Source: Anaerolineales bacterium (lineage in GTDB: Bacteria; Chloroflexota; Anaerolineae; Anaerolineales; Villigracilaceae). From it: DNA of 5,702 nucleotides. The DNA lies in contig JANWWB010000277.1 of NCBI GenBank assembly GCA_025056515.1, positions 1-5,702 on the forward strand, in the 5' to 3' direction. Below are positions 1-4,954 of the stretch, piece by piece; position 1 is the first letter of the stretch, and every line of letters begins with the position of its first letter. Position numbers and translations under genes: made by a program. The notes below the pieces were generated by a model that had not been told where the DNA came from, searched no databases, and was given only the letters and a program-made list of their open reading frames with translations.

Positions 1-319
1 CCGCCTCATTAATAGCAACTTTGATTGGCGTTTGCCCAGAAACAGCAAATTCCCAAACTGCCATACGCAAAATATTGCGGTCAATTGCTGAGATCTGTTC
101 AAGAGGCCACTCTGGCGCATAACGAGCAATAACCGCATCTAGGCGAGCGCGTAGGGGGAGGACACCAAAGATGATTTGACGCGCAAATTCTTGGAGCTCC
201 GGGACAAGAGGCGTCTCCTCCAAGCGCGCCTGAAACGCCTCGACCGGAGAATGGTTGACCATATCCACTTCGTAAAGAACTTGCAGCGCCACTGCGCGCG
301 CCTGCGTTCGAGCCTTCAT
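1..319 (-). CDS. nusB: Transcription antitermination factor NusB (N-terminal 106 residues, cut by window edge)
   Basis: NusB binds NusE (ribosomal protein S10) and boxA RNA in the cytoplasm. It keeps RNA polymerase processive on rRNA operons. The visible part begins with the family's opening pattern (R-x-x-A-x-x-V-A-L-Q-V-L-Y-E-x-D, residues 5-19). It continues with EFARQIIFGVL (43-53), LDAVIARYAPEWPLEQI (60-76) and the strongly diagnostic IDRNILRMAVWE (79-90). It runs off the window in PIKVAINEA (98-106), where most NusB proteins have about 30-40 more residues. The ATG at 317-319 is chosen because the family's N-terminus starts right there. A GAGG about 11 nt upstream lies inside the end of the preceding gene, which is a weakish ribosome site and suggests translational coupling. 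Only 5 nt separate it from the Asp23-family gene, so the two are co-transcribed. Identity is near certain; the C-terminus is not visible. Confidence 0.95.
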   Translation of the reverse strand, partial: MKARTQARAVALQVLYEVDMVNHSPVEAFQARLEETPLVPELQEFARQIIFGVLPLRARLDAVIARYAPEWPLEQISAIDRNILRMAVWEFAVSGQTPIKVAINEA

Positions 320-324
320 GAAAA

Positions 325-669
325 TTAAGCCTCAGAAGGATACTCAATATCCTCAATGTGGATATTCACATGGCCGGTTTCCAAACCGGTCATCTCTGAG
401 ATAGCCCGCGCCACAGCCGTTTGCACTTGACGCCCCACATCACGCACATTGACATCATGCTTGAGGACCAAGAACAAGTCCACAAACACCAAACCATCCT
501 CGATGTTAATACGGACGCCATCGCTGCGATGGTCGAACAAGTCTCGAACTGTTCCTTTGACAGGCGCCATCCTTTGCACCCCCTCAACCTCAAGGGCGGC
601 TTGCCGGGCAATGGTCAAAAGGACCTCATGAGAAATCGTTGTCTTGCCTGCTGAACGATACTCGGACAT
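325..669 (-). CDS. Asp23/Gls24 family protein
   Basis: A 114-residue protein of the Asp23/Gls24 family (PF03780), as in Bacillus YqhY, which also sits beside nusB. Family features seen: ISHEVLLTIARQAALEVEGVQRM (in two parts, residues 12-34), the acidic IEDGLVFVDLFLVL strand region (56-69), VNVRDVGRQVQTAVARAI (73-90), MTGLETGHVNIHIEDIEY (93-110). The ATG at 667-669 is preferred over an in-frame ATG at 708 because a strong GAGGAGG lies 6 nt before it and the extra 13 residues do not resemble the family. There is no signal peptide or membrane helix, so it is cytosolic. Known members are linked to envelope stress or, for YqhY, to acetyl-CoA carboxylase control. The molecular role here is unknown. 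It is followed after 5 nt by nusB, and preceded by a long leader carrying a structured repeat and a probable promoter near 880. Confidence 0.9.
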   Translation of the reverse strand: MSEYRSAGKTTISHEVLLTIARQAALEVEGVQRMAPVKGTVRDLFDHRSDGVRINIEDGLVFVDLFLVLKHDVNVRDVGRQVQTAVARAISEMTGLETGHVNIHIEDIEYPSEA

Positions 670-675
670 TCTCGG

Positions 676-682
676 CCTCCTC
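676..682 (-). promoter_or_regulatory. Ribosome binding site deciding the Asp23-family start
   Basis: On the minus strand this reads GAGGAGG, a near-perfect Shine-Dalgarno sequence 6 nt before the ATG at 669. It decides between that start and the longer in-frame option at 708, for which I see no comparable site. Confidence 0.85.
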
Positions 683-715
683 ATTGGTAACAAAATGCTG
701 TGTTGCAAACATAGG

Positions 716-832
716 GTGTCGTGTCACTGCGAGGCGGCACAGCCGCCGAAGCAGTCTCCCAGATCATTCGGAGGACTTCGTAGTCTGGCACTGGGCCAGG
801 GCCTTGCCGCCTTCAAAGGCTCATAACGACAC
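716..832. repeat. Structured palindrome-rich element, probable dispersed intergenic repeat
   Basis: Non-coding stretch bounded by a 7-bp inverted repeat, GTGTCGT at 716-722 and ACGACAC at 826-832. Next to its left end is a hairpin with a 6-bp GC stem, GGCGGC (733-738), loop ACA, GCCGCC (742-747). It lies in a context (CACTGCGAGG ... CCGAAGCAGTCTCC) that closely resembles the 'CATTGCGAGG ... GAAGCAATCTCC' dispersed repeats known from several bacterial genomes. Further small hairpins follow: GACT/AGTC (774-777 with 782-785), CTGGC/GCCAG (785-789 with 795-799), and GCCT/AGGC (809-812 with 817-820). No credible gene covers it; reading frames here show no family features. It lies in the probable 5' leader of the Asp23-nusB operon. 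That it is a multi-copy repeat is inference from resemblance, because only one copy is in the window. Confidence 0.55.
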
Positions 833-851
833 ATGCATTCTGAGTTTTCCA

Positions 852-881
852 AATCTTTGCAACAGAGCAGTAACAAAGATT
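852..881. repeat. 8-bp inverted repeat next to the Asp23 operon promoter
   Basis: AATCTTTG at 852-859 and CAAAGATT at 874-881 are perfect inverted copies separated by 14 nt. The right arm overlaps the proposed -10 hexamer (879-884) and the arms straddle the expected transcription start near 872. That placement fits an operator better than an RNA hairpin. It is not followed by a T-run, so it is not a good terminator. Confidence 0.4.
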
Positions 882-903
882 ATAACACTGCAAATATAAC
901 ACT
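879..903 (-). promoter_or_regulatory. Probable extended -10 promoter of the Asp23-nusB operon with direct repeats
   Basis: On the minus strand TGTTATAAT (887-879) is a consensus extended -10 element (TGn followed by TATAAT). I see no good -35 hexamer at the usual spacing, which is tolerated with an extended -10. The nonamer TATAACACT (plus-strand reading) occurs twice, at 881-889 and 895-903, a 14-bp period. One copy overlaps the -10, so the pair could bind a regulator. Transcription from here would start near 872 and give a leader of about 200 nt, including the 716-832 element, before the Asp23-family gene. Confidence 0.5.
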
Positions 904-920
904 CGACTGTTGGTTTCGCT

Positions 921-1616
921 TCAAGAGGGGCGCGGCGGGGAGCGACGCAGAGTCAAACCGAGGAAAAGCCCCAAACCACCTGCCACAGTAAACAAGACCA
1001 GAACCGCATCTTGCCAAAATCGTAACGGATATAGGCGAATAAGGGTATCTGAATAAGGGAAAATCCAAGTCTCGGCTTCAAAAAAGAGAGAATGGAACTT
1101 TTCAAAGAACGTCCAAAAGCTAAGAGCAGAAAACAAACCCAGGACGACGATCAGACCAAAGGTCAGCCAGCCGCCACGTCGAATTCCCATGATAAAGTCC
1201 ATTCTCCAGGGTCGACGCTGGGCAACCAGAAGCAATCCAAACAGAACCAATGTCAGCCCAAACCCTAAATTAACAACCGGGACAAAGACAGCCTTGACAT
1301 CCTGCATATGACGCAGTTCCCGTGCATTGAAGAGAGGACGTCCATTCTCAAACGTCTGCTCGGCAAGCAATGAGATATCCGAAGGTGAGGTCAAGTATTG
1401 CAAGCAGAGATTTGAGTATCGTAATCGTTCTTCAACGGTAAAGCCATAGGGATCCGGAGGAAAACCGGGACGGCGATACTCAATCTCGAGAAAGAGGGGG
1501 CTAGCGACAACACGCAAACCGAAAAAGACCAAGACAAACGGGGTCAAGAACGTCGCTAACCAAGAAACAATCATCCGCCAGAGTCGGTCTGGTTGCCAAG
1601 AGAATCTCGATTTCAT
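921..1616 (-). CDS. TIGR01906/DUF1461 family integral membrane protein
   Basis: A 231-residue membrane protein of unknown function. Four hydrophobic segments are visible, about residues 13-38, 109-132, 150-171 and 204-222. Between the first two is a roughly 70-residue polar loop carrying FTVEERLRYSNLCLQYL (59-75) and FNARELRHMQDVK (96-108). Between the third and fourth is the family's most conserved stretch, FHSLFFEAETWIFPYSDTLI in part (174-193), leading to LYPLRFW (195-201). This order (FxxxExxHxxDVK, then FHxLFF...W.F...DTLI...P..FW) is the pattern I recall for TIGR01906. The charge pattern suggests both termini are cytoplasmic with the conserved loops outside, but this is inference. The ATG follows GAGG by 7 nt. 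It begins 37 nt after the fused synthase-like gene, so the two are one operon. No catalytic residues can be assigned. Confidence 0.8.
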   Translation of the reverse strand: MKSRFSWQPDRLWRMIVSWLATFLTPFVLVFFGLRVVASPLFLEIEYRRPGFPPDPYGFTVEERLRYSNLCLQYLTSPSDISLLAEQTFENGRPLFNARELRHMQDVKAVFVPVVNLGFGLTLVLFGLLLVAQRRPWRMDFIMGIRRGGWLTFGLIVVLGLFSALSFWTFFEKFHSLFFEAETWIFPYSDTLIRLYPLRFWQDAVLVLFTVAGGLGLFLGLTLRRSPPRPS

Positions 1617-1653
1617 AGCTTATCCTCTCGTCAATCGAAACCAAGATACTCTC

Positions 1654-3192
1654 TCACTCGTGAGAACTTCCAGAGAGGAGGTAATCTAATATCAAATCAT
1701 TTGTCAGCCATTCAATCGGACTGCGATCATCGGTAAAAACGATGGTCTGTTTAGGAGGTGATGCCAGGTGAGCTGCAGTCAGATACATCGATTCGAGCAA
1801 CAGCGGATGGACATCTTCAGCCTGTTCCAAACGAGCCAAGTTAGCCAGAAAATCCTGCAAAGAAGTCGGCTGCAAGGTAGCATATAAGATAGAGTTGAAC
1901 GTCTGAGGGATATCCATCACATACAAAGAAGAGAAGCGTGTACTGATAGTGGTTGCCAAGCCGTCAATGAGACGCCGGTCGGTGGGGGTGCGACCGACGT
2001 TAATCGCCAGAACACCATCCGGTTTCAAATGATTCGCCGCGATGGTAAAAAACTCTTGTGTCGTCAGATGTGGCGGAATATAAGGCGGGCGATAGGCATC
2101 TACCACAATCAGGTCATACTGATAAGGGCTGCGTTCCAGACCGAGGCGACCATCCTGGACATAGACGTTTAAATTCGGCAAGTTCATATCGAAATAGCGG
2201 CGTCCGACTTCGACGATTTTAGGGTCAATCTCCCAGCCATCCATGACCACATTCGGAAAGACTGCCGCCGCTTGGCGCGCAGTTGTCCCTGCTGCCAGTC
2301 CAATGATCGCGATTCGGGTCACGTCGTGTGGATTGCGCTCAGGATAAAAGAAAGGAGCGCTCAAAAATTGTTGCCATGGTCCTCCGTACGAAAGCGTATC
2401 CGGATGATATTCCGAATGAAGCCCTTGCCCTTCGTTGAGGCGCAAATAACGGCCTCCATCAAACTCAAGAACTTGAATATAGTTGTAAGCCGACTCGGTT
2501 TCGTAAATTTGTCCAGGTGTATTTTTGATACTCGTTTGTCCCAAAACAGCTAACAGCAAAAGTCCCACCACCATCCAAACAAAGTTCGAGGAAATTTTGC
2601 GTTCTGCTAGCCAAAGGCCACCAAGGGCCACAAGGAGCAAGCCGCCGCTGAATATCAGAAAGGTGCGAGTTGTACCGATAAGCGGTATCAAGACCAAAGT
2701 TGGAAGAAATGAACCGAGAAACGAGCCAATGGTTGAAACGCCGTATATCGTTCCTGCAACGTTGCCAACACGCGTTTTGTCCTCTAGGGCAATCCGAATA
2801 GCAAACGGAGAAGCCATCCCGAGCAAGGTAACAGGAACGCTAAATAAAACCAAAACGGCAACAAAAGCACCTGCCAAAACGCCGATTTCCAAGGCATCAA
2901 AGGCATTGGCTGCCAGACGCAATACCGGGCTGGCGATGAACGGTACCACACCTAGCGTAAAGGCCCCCCAAGCAAGAATAGTATACAGCGTGCGAGCATA
3001 CGGCGAGCGGTCGGCCCACTTTCCCCCGATGAAATACCCAGCAGTCAGGTACATCAATATGAGACCGATAATCACTGCCCAGACGATGTTGCTGGTGCCA
3101 AACGCGTTCCCCAAAAGCCGAGAAGCCCCGAATTCTGCCGCCAGGGTCGTCATCCCGGAAACAAAAACAGTAAAGTACAAATAGTTGCGCAT
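1654..3192 (-). CDS. Membrane-fused spermidine-synthase-like protein
   Basis: A 512-residue, two-part protein. The N-terminal 220 residues hold about seven membrane helices (near 3-27, 36-57, 70-92, 100-124, 145-168, 172-195, 204-220), with a transporter-like GGKWADRSPYAR loop (56-67). The C-terminal part is a Rossmann aminopropyl/methyltransferase domain related to SpeE (PF01564). It has the nucleoside-binding glycine loop IIGLAAGTTAR (296-306), an acidic strand end in GWEIDP (319-324, E321), VQDGR (345-349), and the position of the SpeE active-site Asp at VVDAY (363-367, D365). The usual DSSDP-type motif is replaced by DAYRPP, and TDDRSPIEW (487-495) near the end is typical of the fused proteins. 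Genuine spermidine synthesis is therefore doubtful; substrate unknown. The ATG at 3190-3192 is the only start codon between the upstream in-frame stop and residue 14. It has no Shine-Dalgarno sequence but a TATAAT 9 nt before it. It is followed by the DUF1461 gene. Confidence 0.85.
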   Translation of the reverse strand: MRNYLYFTVFVSGMTTLAAEFGASRLLGNAFGTSNIVWAVIIGLILMYLTAGYFIGGKWADRSPYARTLYTILAWGAFTLGVVPFIASPVLRLAANAFDALEIGVLAGAFVAVLVLFSVPVTLLGMASPFAIRIALEDKTRVGNVAGTIYGVSTIGSFLGSFLPTLVLIPLIGTTRTFLIFSGGLLLVALGGLWLAERKISSNFVWMVVGLLLLAVLGQTSIKNTPGQIYETESAYNYIQVLEFDGGRYLRLNEGQGLHSEYHPDTLSYGGPWQQFLSAPFFYPERNPHDVTRIAIIGLAAGTTARQAAAVFPNVVMDGWEIDPKIVEVGRRYFDMNLPNLNVYVQDGRLGLERSPYQYDLIVVDAYRPPYIPPHLTTQEFFTIAANHLKPDGVLAINVGRTPTDRRLIDGLATTISTRFSSLYVMDIPQTFNSILYATLQPTSLQDFLANLARLEQAEDVHPLLLESMYLTAAHLASPPKQTIVFTDDRSPIEWLTNDLILDYLLSGSSHE

Positions 3193-3201
3193 TGTGGTCG
3201 A

Positions 3202-3207
3202 ATTATA
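3202..3207 (-). promoter_or_regulatory. -10 hexamer for a leaderless mRNA of the fused synthase-like gene
   Basis: The minus strand reads TATAAT here, with only 9 nt between the hexamer and the ATG at 3192. A start site at the normal distance would fall at about 3193-3196, giving an mRNA with 0-4 leader bases. This agrees with the missing Shine-Dalgarno sequence. The -35 position at 17-bp spacing (3225-3230, AATCGG) is poor, which lowers confidence. The rest of the 109-nt gap after hisD holds no gene and no clear terminator. Confidence 0.45.
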
Positions 3208-3301
3208 CCGTGAACCACTGCCACCCGATTCCTAGAAGGTACAAGACAAGCTGCTCGAGTAACTCGGATCATTCGCTTCTCAACAACGTTGGCAGAGGGG
3301 C

Positions 3302-4651
3302 TTATCCGACACTTGGCGCAACTTTCTCTTCCAGACGGATCCGCACAGCCGCCGCATGAGCGGTCAATCCTTCTGCTTGGGCAATCACTTCTGCCGCAGG
3401 ACCTATTGCTTGCAAGCCACTTTCGTTCAAATCCACCAAGCTGATAATCTTGACAAAATCCCATACATTCAACGGGCTGGCAAAACGTGCTGTGCCGCCT
3501 GTGGGCATGGTATGGCTGGGACCGGCCACATAATCTCCTAACACTTCAAAACTCCGTTCGCCCAAGAAAACCCCTCCAGCATTCTTGACGCGGCTGACCC
3601 ATGTCCACGGATCGGCCAGCAAAAGACAAAGATGCTCAGGCGCATAGTCATTGGCCAGATCAAAGGCCTGCTCCAAAGTGTCGGTCAGGACAATCCCACT
3701 GTTGTGCGTCAGCGATTCGTGCAGAATCTCCCGGCGAGTGAGGCTTTGCATCTGGCGGTTAATTTCAGCCACCACTTGTTCAGCTAGATTACGGCTAGGG
3801 GTGAGCAAAATAGCCGAAGCTAAGACATCATGTTCGGCTTGCGCCAGTAAATCGGCAGCTACATACCGAGGGTCAGCATATGCATCGGCAATGACCAGGG
3901 TCTCCGTAGGCCCCGGCAAGCCATCAATGCCGACCATCCCATACACCTGTCGCTTGGCTAGGGTCGTAAAGAGGCCTCCTGGTCCACAAATTTTATCGAC
4001 GCGCTGAACGCTTTCAGTGCCAAAGGCCAGAGCTGCAATCGCTTGTGCCCCTCCAGCGCAATAGACAGCCTCAGCTTTGACCAAATCTGCCGCCACCAGA
4101 ATAGAAGGATGAGGTAAGCCGGTATCTCGTTGGGGCGGCGAAACCACTGCCACAAACGGCGTTCCGGCCACCCGCGCCGGAATGGCCGACATCAACACCG
4201 AGCTGGGCAACGGAGCGCTTCCCCCAGGAGCGTAGATACCGACCCGCTCAATTGGCCGTATTAGCTGTCCTAGTGTCCCTTCCTTCGTATTCTCAATCCA
4301 GCTGAACGCCGGCTGACGGCGATGGAACGATTCAATGCGCTGCGCTGCCAGTTGCAAGGCCGCCACGACATCAGGATGAACTCGATGATAAGCCTCCCGG
4401 ATGACTTCCGGCGGGACCCGAATCGCCTGGGGTTGACTACCATCTAGAGCTTGCGCCCATTCTCGCAAAGCTCGATCACCGCGCAAGCGTACATCTTGAA
4501 CAATCCGCCGCGTTGCTTCCTCAGGAGAAATGCGCTCACCAAATAGGTGTTCCAAGCGCACCAGTAAACTCTCTGGGACAACCATCTCATCCCAGGCACG
4601 GCGCTTAAGCAAGCTGTGACGTGCTTCATCCACCTGATACAACTTCAACAT
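3302..4651 (-). CDS. hisD: Histidinol dehydrogenase HisD
   Basis: Zinc- and NAD-dependent cytosolic enzyme that oxidises L-histidinol to histidine via histidinal, the last two steps of histidine synthesis. It has 449 residues, slightly longer than E. coli HisD. Visible family blocks: [19 protein letters not shown] (136-154), [16 protein letters not shown] (221-236), [16 protein letters not shown] (241-256), DLLAQAEHD (267-275), APEHL (337-341), [20 protein letters not shown] (372-391) and [13 protein letters not shown] (427-439). By family alignment the zinc ligands are Q271, H274, D373 and H432, the catalytic pair is E339/H340, and H380 is kept too, so it should be active. The signature reads GPGG and GPTE where E. 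coli has GPGN and GPSE. The ATG has AAGGAGG 5 nt before it. No other his gene is in the window, so the his genes are not clustered here, at least on the upstream side. It is divergent from the substrate-binding protein gene. Confidence 0.97.
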   Translation of the reverse strand: MLKLYQVDEARHSLLKRRAWDEMVVPESLLVRLEHLFGERISPEEATRRIVQDVRLRGDRALREWAQALDGSQPQAIRVPPEVIREAYHRVHPDVVAALQLAAQRIESFHRRQPAFSWIENTKEGTLGQLIRPIERVGIYAPGGSAPLPSSVLMSAIPARVAGTPFVAVVSPPQRDTGLPHPSILVAADLVKAEAVYCAGGAQAIAALAFGTESVQRVDKICGPGGLFTTLAKRQVYGMVGIDGLPGPTETLVIADAYADPRYVAADLLAQAEHDVLASAILLTPSRNLAEQVVAEINRQMQSLTRREILHESLTHNSGIVLTDTLEQAFDLANDYAPEHLCLLLADPWTWVSRVKNAGGVFLGERSFEVLGDYVAGPSHTMPTGGTARFASPLNVWDFVKIISLVDLNESGLQAIGPAAEVIAQAEGLTAHAAAVRIRLEEKVAPSVG

Positions 4652-4681
4652 AGCCTCCTCCTTCTACACCTATCGAATAAG

Positions 4682-4710
4682 ATCTTCAGCTGAAATCCTC
4701 TGCTGAAGAT
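4682..4710 (-). promoter_or_regulatory. Hairpin in the hisD leader, possible attenuator
   Basis: ATCTTCAGC (4682-4690) and GCTGAAGAT (4702-4710) form a perfect 9-bp stem with an 11-nt loop. It can extend outward by a mismatch or wobble and two A-T pairs to 4679-4713. On the minus-strand RNA it ends 18 nt before the hisD Shine-Dalgarno sequence and is followed by CTTATTC, a short and imperfect U-rich tail. It could be a weak terminator or attenuator, an mRNA-stabilising stem or a protein site. The structure is plain; its function is inference. Confidence 0.45.
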
Positions 4711-4896
4711 TTTGGCTTCACGACCGAAGTGTGAACCTCTCATCCCACCAAGCTCGGAGCAACTCTCTAACCATCTGCTCAATCCACATCTAGAACAGGC
4801 AAGTTCGGACACTTTTTCCAAGCGCCATTCAACTCACGACAAAGGCTTATCGAACAGACCCTGCAGAATCAGATCCGAAGGTCAGTTTCGTTATAG

Positions 4897-4926
4897 TTCT
4901 CACAAAAAACCAGACACGATTATAAT
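4897..4926 (+). promoter_or_regulatory. Promoter of the substrate-binding lipoprotein gene
   Basis: TATAAT at 4921-4926 is a perfect -10. TTCTCA at 4897-4902 matches the -35 consensus at four of six positions with an 18-bp spacer. The start would be near 4933, giving a leader of about 22 nt that contains AAGGAGG (4943-4949), 5 nt before the ATG. The -10 lies in the palindrome ATTATAAT (4919-4926), so a minus-strand TATAAT overlaps it. Confidence 0.6.
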
Positions 4927-4954
4927 ACGCCAAATTCAAGCCAAGGAGGAAAAA

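Larger units (their letters stand above)
4652..4954. other. Divergent intergenic region between hisD and the substrate-binding protein gene
   Basis: About 300 bases with no supported gene. From left to right it holds the hisD ribosome site (4657-4663), a strong hairpin (4682-4710), a weaker inverted repeat TTCAC/GTGAA (4717-4721 with 4731-4735, flanked by GG and CC), then about 150 bases in which I see nothing definite. At the right end come the plus-strand promoter and the ribosome site of the lipoprotein gene. For hisD itself the best minus-strand -10 candidates are TATAAC (4895-4890) and TATAAT (4924-4919), both without a good -35. A hisD leader of roughly 230-260 nt would follow. I found no TPP riboswitch and no complete T-box. 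Confidence 0.6.

Noticed and set aside
670..708. Longer Asp23-family start at the ATG at 708
   Set aside because: The added residues do not match the family and would cover the strong Shine-Dalgarno sequence that serves the ATG at 669.
639..899. Plus-strand open frames over the Asp23 upstream region
   Set aside because: They run through a palindromic repeat and a promoter region, have no ribosome site and show no protein-like composition or family features.
898..911. Imperfect palindrome AACACTCGACTGTT after the DUF1461 gene as a terminator
   Set aside because: The arms are only four bases with a mismatch inside and no uridine tail follows; it is too weak to call.
2525..3184. A 219-codon plus-strand open frame antisense to the fused membrane protein
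   Set aside because: It is extremely rich in Lys, Arg, Pro and Thr, as expected for the reverse complement of hydrophobic coding sequence, and lies fully inside a clear gene.
3256..3266. Palindrome CGAGT-A-ACTCG downstream of hisD as a terminator
   Set aside because: The loop would be one base and no T-run follows on the minus strand, so it cannot work as an intrinsic terminator.
3150..3464. A minus-strand open frame spanning the hisD end and the fused gene start
   Set aside because: It overlaps the convincing hisD C-terminus in another frame, is basic and cysteine-rich without family features, and is a shadow.
4720..4780. T-box-like words in the hisD leader on the minus strand (AGAGAG followed by GGTGGGA, then a CAC triplet)
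   Set aside because: The flanking bases do not pair into the distal stem I, and the conserved TGGNACCGCG antiterminator sequence is absent from the leader. Chance resemblance is more likely.
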